A program made the position numbers and the translations under genes. A model generated the notes under the pieces. It had not been told where the DNA came from, did not search any database, and worked only from the letters and a program-made list of their open reading frames with translations. 37,031 nucleotides of DNA from Patescibacteria group bacterium (GTDB lineage Bacteria; Patescibacteriota; Microgenomatia; UBA1406; GWC2-37-13): positions 1 through 37,031 of the forward strand of contig JAMCST010000013.1 in NCBI GenBank assembly GCA_023380935.1, in the 5' to 3' direction. Each line of letters opens with the position of its first letter. Position 1 is the stretch's first letter. Of this stretch, positions 1 through 6,973 are shown one piece after another.

Positions 1-1
1 A

Positions 2-118
2 ACTGTCAAAAAAGGCCTGGAAAAAGCCCGATTCTTCGATCGGATTAAAATTGCCCAACGAGTGCTGGAAATCTACAAGGAAGTGTATGACGACTATAAA
101 ATCAACTTTCAGCCATGA
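2..118 (+). CDS. C-terminal tail of an upstream protein (probable glycosyltransferase), partial
   Basis: An open frame enters from the left edge and ends at TGA 116-118. The 38 visible residues are charged and helical, ending in KINFQP. The stop overlaps the next gene's start in an ATGA arrangement, so the two are one operon and probably translationally coupled. The assignment as a glycosyltransferase rests only on the two GT4 genes that follow and on the helical, Lys/Arg-rich tail, which is typical of GT-B enzymes. The product cannot be identified from this fragment alone. Confidence 0.6.
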   Translation, partial: TVKKGLEKARFFDRIKIAQRVLEIYKEVYDDYKINFQP

Positions 119-1269
119 TAAAGATCGGCCAGATTAATACCAATCGCGAACCATATCCGCTGCCGCCGGGCGTTGCCAATGGGGGTTTAACCATTACCGG
201 ACTTTTGTCAGAGTATCTTGATCGACAACAGTTTGAGCCGATTTTTTTCACTGCCGCCGACTCGACCGCCAGATCAACCATGGTGTCTTTCGGGATTGAG
301 TCTTTTTTCAAAACCAGCCAAAAAAAAGTTCTTAATTTAAGTTACGATCGACTCGATCGTCAAATCCTTCTTTTTCGCGAACAATCGCTTTTTATTAAAG
401 CCATGCAATATGCAAAAAACCATCGGTTAGGTTTACTACACGTTCATAATAATATATTTAACGTTTCCCACTTGTTGGAATTTAACCAGGTTCCGATCGT
501 TTTCACTTCACACGACCCGATCACCCCGTACCATAAGGAACTTGTCAATTCTATTCCCCAATTTCATTTTGTGGCTATTTCTGATTACCAAAAAAAATCC
601 GCGATTAAGCTGGGCATCAACGTGGCGGACAGAATCAATAACGGCATCGAAACACATCTGTTTGTCTTTAACGAAAAACCGACCGAGGAACTGTTATTCG
701 TTGGCCGGCTGGTAGAGTATAAAGGCATTGTTGAGGCGATTAAAACCGCCATCGCCCTTAAAAAGACTCTTAAAATCATCGGTCAGTTCAATATCAATAA
801 TTTTGACGACAAATTCAACACTGCCCTCAACCGTTATTTTCAGCAATACCGATCGTTATTGACGCATTACCCTCGTTTTAACAAAAAAGAAATTATTGAC
901 AGTTACCAACGGGCTAAGTTAGTAATATTCCCTTCGATCCACCGGGAAGAACCGTTTGGCTTGGTGCCATTGGAAGCGATGGCCTGCGGCACGCCGGTCG
1001 TGGCCTTTTCCCAGGGTGCACTGCCGGAAATCATGGTCGACGGCGTCACCGGATTTCTTGTCAATCCTGCCCCCGATGTCCAACGCGGCCGATATACCGT
1101 CAAAAAAACCGGTGTGGCTGGATTATGCGAGGCAGTGGAAAAAATCCTGTCCCTTTCTTCCGGTCAATATGCAACCATGCGCCGCGCCTGCCGCCGGCAC
1201 ATTGAAGATAAATTTTCGGTAAAAACCATGGCGCAAAATTATCAAGCGCTGTACCGCCGGTTATTATAA
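115..1269 (+). CDS. Glycosyltransferase family 4 (GT-B fold)
   Basis: A 384-residue protein of normal GT4 length. The N-terminal Rossmann domain begins with [20 protein letters not shown], the glycine-rich acceptor-side loop of GT4 enzymes. The C-terminal domain has [10 protein letters not shown] (about residue 197) and the EX7E donor-binding motif EPFGLVPLE followed by [11 protein letters not shown] (about 278-295). Such enzymes move a sugar from a nucleotide-sugar donor to a lipid or glycan acceptor at the cytoplasmic face of the membrane. The ATG overlaps the preceding stop by 4 bases, and a second GT4 gene follows after 13 bases, which indicates a polysaccharide or glycolipid operon. Donor and acceptor cannot be predicted. 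Confidence 0.9.
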   Translation: MIKIGQINTNREPYPLPPGVANGGLTITGLLSEYLDRQQFEPIFFTAADSTARSTMVSFGIESFFKTSQKKVLNLSYDRLDRQILLFREQSLFIKAMQYAKNHRLGLLHVHNNIFNVSHLLEFNQVPIVFTSHDPITPYHKELVNSIPQFHFVAISDYQKKSAIKLGINVADRINNGIETHLFVFNEKPTEELLFVGRLVEYKGIVEAIKTAIALKKTLKIIGQFNINNFDDKFNTALNRYFQQYRSLLTHYPRFNKKEIIDSYQRAKLVIFPSIHREEPFGLVPLEAMACGTPVVAFSQGALPEIMVDGVTGFLVNPAPDVQRGRYTVKKTGVAGLCEAVEKILSLSSGQYATMRRACRRHIEDKFSVKTMAQNYQALYRRLL

Positions 1270-1282
1270 ATTCGCTTAATTT

Positions 1283-2425
1283 ATGAAAGTCGCTTTTATT
1301 AACTCCAACGTCGTCAAAATCGGAAAAAACGCCAAAAAGGGTTCGGAAATCTTCGATTACGTTCTTATCAACGGCATGAAAAAAAAGAAACAAACCCTCC
1401 GCGTTACCGCGTTTGCCTCCGGCAATTCGTCTCTACCGGCAAAAATCGAGTCGGTTAACTATTATTCTTCATCCGAAGACAAGTATGTCGGGATGGAACA
1501 TCACAAAATCTTCGAAATCGCTCTCTTGAGCAAGGCAATCTCCATGCAAAAAAACTTCGATCTGCTCCACCTGAGCATCGGTAACGGAGAACTGATTCTT
1601 CCCTTTGTCAAACTACTGCGGCGGCCGGTAGTCGTCACCATGCACGGCTCGCTGCACGAAAAATACGTACAGAAGTATTTTTCCCTGTTTAAAGACTTCA
1701 AAAACCTCTACTTTGTCTCCATTACCAATTCGCAGCGCAAGCCTCTTCCTAACCTTAACTATGTACGTACCATCTATCACGGAGTCGATTCTAAACGAAA
1801 CTTTATCTTCAATCCTACCGGCGGCAACTGTGTAATCTGGACCGGCCGGGCCGTCCCCGAAAAGGGCCTGGATACGGTTTTGACCGTGATTAAACACACC
1901 AAAAAACCGGGACGGATCTTCCCGATCATCAAAGAGGAGTACTTCGAGTGGTTAAAAAACATCATTATCAGAAGAAGGAACCTAATGAACCAGGCGGTAA
2001 AGATATATATTGACTTTGACGTCCACCGGATGGAACTGATCCACCACTACCAGGCGAGTAAACTCTTCCTGTTTCCGCTTGAATGGGAAGAACCGTTTGG
2101 CCTGACCATCGTTGAGGCGATGGCCTGCGGCACGCCGGTAGTTGCCTATGCCCGCGGCTCGATCCCCGAACTGATCAAAGACGGGGAGACCGGACTGATT
2201 GTCAACCCGTCCGATGACGACATCCGCGGCAATTTCATCATCAAGAAAACCGGCATCGAGGGTCTGTGCGAGGCGGTTGAACACATCTATAGCTTGCCTG
2301 AACCCAAATATCAGGCGATGCGGCTGGCCTGCCGTCAACATGTCGAAACCAACTTCACGGTAGAACGGATGGTCGACGAATATGAAAAAGTTTACCAGGA
2401 AGTATTAAAAAAGAGGCCCCGCTGA
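1283..2425 (+). CDS. Glycosyltransferase family 4 (GT-B fold), paralog of the preceding gene
   Basis: A 380-residue GT4 protein. GRAVPEKGLDTVL lies in the inter-domain region, and the donor-site motif EPFGLTIVE with [19 protein letters not shown] is near residues 268-290. C-terminal segments shared with the upstream gene (KKTGIEGLCEAVEHI compared with [15 protein letters not shown]) show that the two are diverged tandem duplicates. The gap to the upstream gene is 13 bases and no separate promoter is evident, so it should be co-transcribed. Substrate unknown. Confidence 0.9.
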   Translation: MKVAFINSNVVKIGKNAKKGSEIFDYVLINGMKKKKQTLRVTAFASGNSSLPAKIESVNYYSSSEDKYVGMEHHKIFEIALLSKAISMQKNFDLLHLSIGNGELILPFVKLLRRPVVVTMHGSLHEKYVQKYFSLFKDFKNLYFVSITNSQRKPLPNLNYVRTIYHGVDSKRNFIFNPTGGNCVIWTGRAVPEKGLDTVLTVIKHTKKPGRIFPIIKEEYFEWLKNIIIRRRNLMNQAVKIYIDFDVHRMELIHHYQASKLFLFPLEWEEPFGLTIVEAMACGTPVVAYARGSIPELIKDGETGLIVNPSDDDIRGNFIIKKTGIEGLCEAVEHIYSLPEPKYQAMRLACRQHVETNFTVERMVDEYEKVYQEVLKKRPR

Positions 2426-2429
2426 TGCC

Positions 2430-2741
2430 ATGGACTCGATCAAGGACATTCTAAAACGCTTCAACCCGCTTGAGGACAAATACGTCTCCAGGGAATTCCA
2501 GGCATTTGGCGTCCATCTTGCCGAAAAGCTGGAAGACACCGGCCGCAAAAGCCTGTACATCAAACTGGCCAAAACCCTGCCGCGCCCGGTACTGGAAGAG
2601 GCGCTGCGCTTTGTCGTCGACTCGCGCGCCCGCAAAAAAGGCGCCCTGTTCATGTGGAAGTTAAAACAACTCGGCATTATCGGGAGACCGCCCGTTCAAC
2701 CGGCTAAAAATACCCCCAAGCCCAGTAGACGAACCGGTTAA
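2430..2741 (+). CDS. Small hypothetical protein, 103 aa
   Basis: The gene starts 4 bases after the glycosyltransferase stop, so it is the last gene of that operon. The protein is mostly helical and basic: acidic and Leu-rich at first (ILKRFNPLEDKYVSREFQAFG), then ending in a Pro/Lys/Arg-rich unstructured tail (about residues 85-103). There is no signal peptide or membrane segment. I do not recognise the family. The body may pack as a small helical bundle, and the basic tail could bind nucleic acid or membrane, but that is speculation. Its last 38 bases overlap the end of the convergent GH18-like gene. Confidence 0.65.
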   Translation: MDSIKDILKRFNPLEDKYVSREFQAFGVHLAEKLEDTGRKSLYIKLAKTLPRPVLEEALRFVVDSRARKKGALFMWKLKQLGIIGRPPVQPAKNTPKPSRRTG

Positions 2742-3846
2742 TCCCCTGCCGCCTCAACCACGAGATTTTGTCTTGAACCGATTGATCGTCATCAAACCAG
2801 ACAATATGGAAGTCCATCAGTCCGTAATCGTCTTTCACCTGGGAATAAACATAATCTACCTCGGTCTCCCGCGCTAGATCGTCACGTCTGACAACACAGT
2901 CCTGCCAGCGACACTGATCGATGAACTGGGTGGTAATTTGTTTCAAGGTTAATGACTCGGCTTCCTTGATCGGCCGCTTTTTTTCATCAACCGTCCAGTC
3001 ATAACCAAACATACCAAAAACTACCGTGATTTTCCCTTGGGGTACCGCGCGCCGGTAGTCGGAGATCATTGTCTGCATATCATAACCGTAGGTCGCCTTG
3101 CCGGCCAACGGAAAGTTAGGACCGGGTTCGCCGCGACTTTTGTGAAAATCATAGGCCATAATCATGATCTCGTCGGTCACCTTGGCAATCCCGGCCAGGT
3201 CATAAGGACGGTGGCGGTAAAAAAGGTCACCGGGAAGGACGACGGCCGCGTGCAAGCCGGCCGATCTGATCTGGCGGGCAAAATCGGAGACAAACCGGTC
3301 GGTTAAAAGAACGGTTTTTTCCCGCGACAGCGTCTGGCTCAACTCCAGATCCAGCACCACCCCCTGAAAACCGTTGTCTTGGGCGACGTTAACTACGTCG
3401 GACCAGATGCGCTGCTGCACCGACTCCGCTTGATCAAGTAACGCTAAGTTCGCTTCGTTATCGGTCATGGTCACGGTCAGATATTTTTCTTGACTGTCAC
3501 TTGCCAAACCGACAAATTGCTTCAAGTGCCGGTAACCGTCGGTCTGCCGTTGCACGCCGTTTTGGTCGATCGCGACGCCAAAGTAGATTAACCGGTCGTA
3601 ATCGAACACTTTCTCATCAAATCCTCCTATTCCCCAATAGGTGATAAATAACGATTTAGTGTCGGGTAACGGCTGGTTAAGGCCTGATGACGTCTTTTTT
3701 GTCTCGACCTTATCTTGAGACAACGTGTCGGTCTTGGTCGTCGTTTGACTCACTAGTGGTGTTTGCACCCGCTGACTTTCCCGCCAGCCCCAGTAGCCTA
3801 CCAATGTCAAAACCATCCCCACGATCAACAAAACGACTTTTTTCAT
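2704..3846 (-). CDS. Membrane-anchored glycoside hydrolase family 18-like protein
   Basis: A 380-residue protein. The N-terminal segment MKKVVLLIVGMVLTLVGYWG is an uncleaved signal anchor, followed by a Ser/Thr/Lys linker and a TIM-barrel domain. GH18 hallmarks are ITYWGIGG on an early strand, GVVLDLELS carrying the distal Asp and acid Glu of the DxxDxDxE motif (the first two Asp are replaced by Gln and Val), and EIMIMAYDFHKS. The C-terminal WAWGYF is also typical. It may cleave or bind an amino-sugar polymer outside the cell, like spore-cortex YaaH-type proteins, but the weakened motif leaves activity open. The start is ATG 3846, not the upstream in-frame TTG at 3852, because TATGAT ends 8 bases before 3846. 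Confidence 0.8.
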   Translation of the reverse strand: MKKVVLLIVGMVLTLVGYWGWRESQRVQTPLVSQTTTKTDTLSQDKVETKKTSSGLNQPLPDTKSLFITYWGIGGFDEKVFDYDRLIYFGVAIDQNGVQRQTDGYRHLKQFVGLASDSQEKYLTVTMTDNEANLALLDQAESVQQRIWSDVVNVAQDNGFQGVVLDLELSQTLSREKTVLLTDRFVSDFARQIRSAGLHAAVVLPGDLFYRHRPYDLAGIAKVTDEIMIMAYDFHKSRGEPGPNFPLAGKATYGYDMQTMISDYRRAVPQGKITVVFGMFGYDWTVDEKKRPIKEAESLTLKQITTQFIDQCRWQDCVVRRDDLARETEVDYVYSQVKDDYGLMDFHIVWFDDDQSVQDKISWLRRQGINRFVYWAWGYF

Positions 3847-3854
3847 TGTCAATC

Positions 3855-3860
3855 ATCATA
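3855..3860 (-). promoter_or_regulatory. -10 box of the GH18-like gene
   Basis: TATGAT on the minus strand ends 8 bases upstream of ATG 3846. It predicts a transcript that starts essentially at the start codon. The -35 region is weak (TGGAAA at 17 bp). Confidence 0.5.
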
Positions 3861-3884
3861 CCGAGCTTTTATCCGTTTTTCCAG

Positions 3885-3913
3885 TTGACAAGTATATTTT
3901 TTTCCTCCATAAT
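3885..3913 (+). promoter_or_regulatory. Sigma-70-like promoter of the glutaredoxin-like gene
   Basis: TTGACA (3885-3890), a 17-bp spacer and CATAAT (3908-3913). The ATG at 3926 begins 12 bases later, giving a leader of only about five bases. It is divergent from the GH18-like gene's promoter. Confidence 0.75.
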
Positions 3914-3925
3914 GAATTTAAGCCT

Positions 3926-4510
3926 ATGAAAATCACGGTATACACGATCAATGACTGCCAATTCTCTAAACAAGAGAAAGACTATCTGAACGCCAATAAG
4001 ATGGCGTTCGAGGAGAAAAACCTGGAAACCAACAAGGAGTTTTTGACCGAAATGCTAACCTTGTCCAATAATTTTGCCGGCACGCCGGTTACCAAGATTG
4101 AAAAGGACGACGGACAGATTGTGGTCTTGAAGGGTTTTACCAAGGACGAGTTTGATACTGCCCTGGGGCTAACGCCGACTGCCCCGACTCAAGTCGCCAC
4201 AGCCGCCGCCACGGTACAACCGCTTACACCACCGGCCAAACCAACCGAGCCAACACCACCCCAACCCACTGCTCCTGAGCCCACTACCCCACCGCCAGTT
4301 GGTCCACCGGTATCCACACCAGAACCGCCAAGGCCAACCATGGCAGCGCCCGAACCAACACCAATATCACCAGCGGTCAATCCAACCAATCCGCTAAATT
4401 CGATTCTTTCCGATCTGGAAACCAAGGCTAACCCTACGCCGACTGAACCGACAACCAATCCACCGGCCGGCGGACTTCCCAACATCCCCGACTTCGGCAA
4501 GACCAACTAG
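3926..4510 (+). CDS. Glutaredoxin-like domain with a Pro/Thr-rich tail
   Basis: 194 residues. Residues 1-80 read as a glutaredoxin fold: ITVYTINDC at the first strand, a CQFS active site (CxxS, monothiol type, lacking the second Cys), GTPVTKI as the cis-Pro strand and LKGFTKDEF as the final strand and helix. About 110 further residues are rich in Pro, Thr and Ala with many TPP/EPT repeats and no predicted fold. There is no signal peptide, so it should be cytosolic. The tail may be a flexible linker to a partner. Monothiol glutaredoxins bind glutathione or Fe-S clusters in other organisms; whether this one does is unknown. Confidence 0.75.
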   Translation: MKITVYTINDCQFSKQEKDYLNANKMAFEEKNLETNKEFLTEMLTLSNNFAGTPVTKIEKDDGQIVVLKGFTKDEFDTALGLTPTAPTQVATAAATVQPLTPPAKPTEPTPPQPTAPEPTTPPPVGPPVSTPEPPRPTMAAPEPTPISPAVNPTNPLNSILSDLETKANPTPTEPTTNPPAGGLPNIPDFGKTN

Positions 4511-4515
4511 CTCCT

Positions 4516-4538
4516 ACCCAATCCACCTCGTAGGTGTA
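4516..4538. repeat. Left REP-like direct repeat
   Basis: Identical over 23 bases to 5275-5297. It contains the hairpin CACCT-CGT-AGGTG and begins 6 bases after the stop of the glutaredoxin-like gene. Confidence 0.75.
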
Positions 4539-4639
4539 TTTCAGGTCATAATAAGGCTTCATTACAGGTTAAATTTGTCATGATGTTGGGTATATTCCGT
4601 TGTTATTTTCCCCAAATGAAGCTAAATTGACGGTAGGAA

Positions 4640-5275
4640 ATGAAACAATACCTACGGGATAACTATTACCACATTTTCAACAAAAGCATTGCTCGTTTTC
4701 AAATTTTTAATACCCACACTACTATTAGATTCATTGAACTACTGGATTATTACAACAACAGTAAACCCAAGTTGAGATATTCCGTTGCTATAAAAAAATG
4801 TCTATACCAATACCAAAATATTCTGTTACCTCGGCCTAATTCACTAATAAAAGTGATCGCCTACTGCATTATGCCTGACCATTATCATCTTCTGGCAAAA
4901 ATCATCCAATCCGATTGTTTGTCCAAATACTTAGGTGATGTTGAAAACGGATTTTCTCGCTATTTTAACCTCACTCATCATCGCCATGGTCCACTATGGC
5001 AATCACGCTTCAAGGCGGTTAGAATAAAGACCAACGAACAATTATTACACGTCAGCCGTTATATCCATCTTAACCCGACCACGGCCCAACTCGTTCTATT
5101 ACCACAAGACTGGGCGGGATCTTCGTATTGTGACTTTATCAACCATCCCCAAGCCTTAAGAAACTGGGTTACCGATATTTCCATCTATCAACCAGCAGAT
5201 TACAAACGATTCGTTGAAGATAATCAATCTCATCAATTGAAGCTAAAATCGATCAAAAATGTACTCTTCGACTGA
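4640..5275 (+). CDS. REP-associated tyrosine transposase (IS200-like Y1 transposase)
   Basis: 211 residues, normal for a RAYT. N-terminal YYHIFNKSI, the metal-binding HUH-type motif MPDHYHLL (HYH, about residues 78-85), a nucleophile candidate Tyr in the helix FSRYFN (about 106-111), GPLWQSRFKAV (about 117-127) and RYIHLNP (about 140-146) are all family signatures. It would nick single-stranded DNA at REP-like hairpins. Unlike most genes here it has a Shine-Dalgarno-like AGGA just before the ATG and no -10 box at leaderless distance, and it is AT-richer than its neighbours. Both points fit acquisition by transfer. Confidence 0.92.
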   Translation: MKQYLRDNYYHIFNKSIARFQIFNTHTTIRFIELLDYYNNSKPKLRYSVAIKKCLYQYQNILLPRPNSLIKVIAYCIMPDHYHLLAKIIQSDCLSKYLGDVENGFSRYFNLTHHRHGPLWQSRFKAVRIKTNEQLLHVSRYIHLNPTTAQLVLLPQDWAGSSYCDFINHPQALRNWVTDISIYQPADYKRFVEDNQSHQLKLKSIKNVLFD

Positions 5276-5297
5276 CCCAATCCACCTCGTAGGTGTA
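5275..5297. repeat. Right REP-like direct repeat
   Basis: Second 23-base copy of 4516-4538. It starts at the last base of the transposase stop codon and lies directly next to the 3' end of the minus-strand tRNA cluster. Confidence 0.75.
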
Positions 5298-5302
5298 ACG
5301 GG

Positions 5303-5481
5303 CAGGGCCAGGAGGAATTGAACCTCCATCAAAGGTTTTGCCTGCCCGCCGTATCGTGCAGGTCCGGAGGGAGTCGAACCCCCACTTGGGGTTTTGGAGA
5401 CCCCAGGTCTACCGTTAACCTACGGACCTTAGAGGCATTGCAGGCGGGGAAACCTCTATTCTACCGTTAAACTATGGCCCT
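5303..5481 (-). tRNA. Split outer tRNA (tRNA-Trp-like) interrupted in the anticodon loop
   Basis: The 5' part (5481-5449) gives acceptor AGGGCCA, a D-arm and the 5' strand of an anticodon stem GAGGT plus TTC. The 3' part (5340-5303) gives CAAA, ACCTT, a T-arm GGAGG-TTCAATT-CCTCC, acceptor strand TGGCCCT and discriminator G. The acceptor strands pair at 7 of 7 positions, and GAGGT pairs with ACCTT with one wobble. About 108 bases, holding a complete tRNA-Trp, separate the parts at positions 34/35. Joining them at C34/C35 gives anticodon CCA; A1-U72 and G73 also fit Trp, and the sequence resembles the inner tRNA. The exact junction is ambiguous (GCA or CCC are possible). It may be a spliced gene, a trans-assembled tRNA or a pseudogene. 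Confidence 0.6.
5359..5429 (-). tRNA. tRNA-Trp (CCA), nested in the outer tRNA
   Basis: A complete cloverleaf: acceptor AGGTCCG/CGGACCT, D-arm, anticodon stem GGGGT/ACCCC with loop CTCCAAA (anticodon CCA), T-loop TTCGACT and discriminator G. CCA is not encoded. It lies inside the anticodon loop of the outer tRNA. Flanking stretches CCCGCC (5448-5443) and GGCGGG (5350-5345) are complementary and would hold the outer halves together. Confidence 0.92.
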
Positions 5482-5488
5482 TGGCGGT

Positions 5489-5563
5489 TGGTGCACCCAC
5501 CCAGAATTGAACTGGGATCAGTGGTTCCGCAAACCACTACTCTATCCGTTAAGCTATGGGTGC
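5489..5563 (-). tRNA. tRNA-Arg (GCG)
   Basis: Acceptor GCACCCA/TGGGTGC, anticodon stem GTGGT/ACCAC with loop TTGCGGA, giving anticodon GCG, and T-loop TTCAATT. The 3' CCA is encoded (5491-5489). It is the first gene of the minus-strand tRNA cluster. Confidence 0.93.
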
Positions 5564-5574
5564 AAGATTAGTTA

Positions 5575-5583
5575 ATTTTATCA
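5575..5583 (-). promoter_or_regulatory. Extended -10 of the tRNA-Arg/Trp cluster
   Basis: TGATAAAAT on the minus strand (extended TGn plus TAAAAT) lies 11 bases upstream of the first tRNA base and would drive the whole tRNA cluster. Confidence 0.55.
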
Positions 5584-5596
5584 TCATGACCATGAT
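5583..5596. repeat. 14-bp dyad between two divergent promoters
   Basis: ATCATG-AC-CATGAT lies between the -10 boxes of the tRNA-Arg cluster (minus) and the L,D-transpeptidase gene (plus). It is a plausible operator for both; no regulator is known. Confidence 0.4.
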
Positions 5597-5598
5597 TT

Positions 5599-5607
5599 TG
5601 CTAGAAT
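5599..5607 (+). promoter_or_regulatory. Extended -10 of the L,D-transpeptidase gene
   Basis: TGCTAGAAT (TGn plus TAGAAT), 7 bases before ATG 5615. No clear -35, as is common for extended -10 promoters. Confidence 0.65.
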
Positions 5608-5614
5608 AGATGTC

Positions 5615-6940
5615 ATGCGCCGTCTATTGCTTCTGGTTGCGATTTTATTTATCCTAGCCTGCTGTGCCACTACCACTATCCTTACGCCCCCGCACCTGTA
5701 CCTGGGAGAAATGGCGATCGGACTGCAAACTCCTGCCCAAATCGAAAAGACGGTCGCCCAAAGCTCCGCCCAGCCGGTCTTTTTGACAATACGCGACCGC
5801 CGTTATCAACTTAAGCCTCAAGACCTGGGTCTATCCGTCAACCGGCCAAAAACCATGGCGACCATCACGGCTTTAGTCCACCAATCATTACCCCGGCGCC
5901 TGATCCGGTTTTTAAAGGCGATCGCCGGGGAAAAAACCCAGTTATTGCCTGTACTGGACTTCTCCGCGTCCTACTACCAGTTTATTGACCAAACCGTTTT
6001 TGATTTCACCCTCCAACCTGACATCTTCGTCGTCGACAACGTCAATAAACAAATCGCCTACCAAACCAATGCACAGCGTTGGAAAATCGACGGCGATGAT
6101 CTAAAAACCCAGTTATTTTTCCGCTTCGGCAGTCAACCGTTAACGATTGAACCCTTGTTAAGAAACGCCGACTCCGGACAAAAACAGCACCAAATCTTCA
6201 GCCAGAACCAGCAACTTAAAGACCTGTTCAGCCAACCGCTGCACCTGGTCATCAACGATAACCAGACTCTCCATAGTTACACGATTACACCCGACCAGCT
6301 GAAAACACTGATCTCTATCGCCTACAACAACCAACAAGAACAGATCAATCTGAGGCTTAACGAACCAGCTTTTCAACGGTCTGTTCTTGCCAACCTGCAA
6401 AGTCGTTTTACCGCCGATCGTCGCCTGGATGTCGCGACACTGCGCGCCGACATCCTTAATGCGGCTAACGGGCGTCTTCAGGCCAGTCCCGATCAGGTGA
6501 TCGTGGCGACCATCGGTAACCAACCCAATACCCAGGGTGAAAAAGCCGACCGCTATATCGAGATCGACCTGTCCCAACAAAACATGTACCTGTTTGAGTT
6601 CGGTCGGGTAAAAGCCAGCTACCGAATCTCTTCCGGTCTATACCGGCCGACACCCACCGGAACGTTTAAGATCATCAATAAGGCTCCCAACGCCTATTCC
6701 GAGTTTTATCATGTTTGGATGCCTTACTGGATGGCATTTTATTACGAAAAAGCCACTGACTCGTATTATGGCATCCACGAACTACCCTACTGGATCACGG
6801 ACAACGGCCAGAAACAGCAACGGCCGCGGGAGTTTATCGGCTCGCCCCATACCGGCGGCTGCGTCTCGCTGGATATCGGAGCCGCACAAACGGTATATCA
6901 GTTCGCCCAAATCGACATGCCGGTCTACATATTTAATTGA
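5615..6940 (+). CDS. L,D-transpeptidase (YkuD domain) with N-terminal peptidoglycan-binding-like region
   Basis: 441 residues. The N-terminal hydrophobic segment LLLLVAILFILACCATTTI is a signal or membrane anchor. Residues of about 40-300 resemble the paired PG_binding_4/VanW-associated regions of Gram-positive L,D-transpeptidases. The C-terminal YkuD domain (about 318-441) has IEIDLSQQNMYLFEFG, PTPTGTFKI, GIHELPYWI and the catalytic SPHTGGCVSL (Cys about 415). The enzyme would make 3-3 crosslinks in peptidoglycan outside the membrane. The usual Arg after GC[VI] is Ser here. Transcribed from its own leaderless promoter. Confidence 0.9.
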   Translation: MRRLLLLVAILFILACCATTTILTPPHLYLGEMAIGLQTPAQIEKTVAQSSAQPVFLTIRDRRYQLKPQDLGLSVNRPKTMATITALVHQSLPRRLIRFLKAIAGEKTQLLPVLDFSASYYQFIDQTVFDFTLQPDIFVVDNVNKQIAYQTNAQRWKIDGDDLKTQLFFRFGSQPLTIEPLLRNADSGQKQHQIFSQNQQLKDLFSQPLHLVINDNQTLHSYTITPDQLKTLISIAYNNQQEQINLRLNEPAFQRSVLANLQSRFTADRRLDVATLRADILNAANGRLQASPDQVIVATIGNQPNTQGEKADRYIEIDLSQQNMYLFEFGRVKASYRISSGLYRPTPTGTFKIINKAPNAYSEFYHVWMPYWMAFYYEKATDSYYGIHELPYWITDNGQKQQRPREFIGSPHTGGCVSLDIGAAQTVYQFAQIDMPVYIFN

Positions 6941-6965
6941 CAATCTGATATAATTTATATATATT
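6937..6965 (+). promoter_or_regulatory. Promoter of the deoxyribosyltransferase-like gene
   Basis: TTGACA (6937-6942), a 17-bp spacer and TATATT (6960-6965), ending 8 bases before ATG 6974. The -35 lies over the stop codon of the preceding gene. A second TATAAT at 6949-6954 is at the wrong spacing for this -35. Confidence 0.75.
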
Positions 6966-6973
6966 CAAGACAT

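Larger units (their letters stand above)
4516..5297 (+). mobile_element. RAYT/IS200-like element bounded by 23-bp direct repeats
   Basis: An identical 23-base stretch occurs at 4516-4538 and 5275-5297, on both sides of the transposase gene. Its core CACCTCGTAGGTG is a hairpin (CACCT/AGGTG) with GTAG inside, resembling REP sequences recognised by REP-associated tyrosine transposases. The right copy begins on the last base of the transposase stop and ends 5 bases from the 3' end of the outer split tRNA. The unit is about 782 bp. Identical end copies suggest a recent insertion or selected ends. Confidence 0.65.

Noticed and set aside
4189-4506. A Gly/Val-rich minus-strand open frame
   Set aside because: It is the reverse shadow of the Pro/Thr-rich tail of the glutaredoxin-like gene.
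5342-5448. A group I intron in the outer tRNA
   Set aside because: The insertion is only about 108 bases and consists largely of a tRNA; there is no catalytic core.
5358-5449. A bulge-helix-bulge (archaeal-type) intron
   Set aside because: The flanking helix exists, but the bulges are about 3 and 8 bases, not 3 and 3.
6949-6954. TATAAT as the -10 of the 6974 gene
   Set aside because: It lies only 6 bases from TTGACA and too far (19 bases) from the ATG; TATATT at 6960 fits better.
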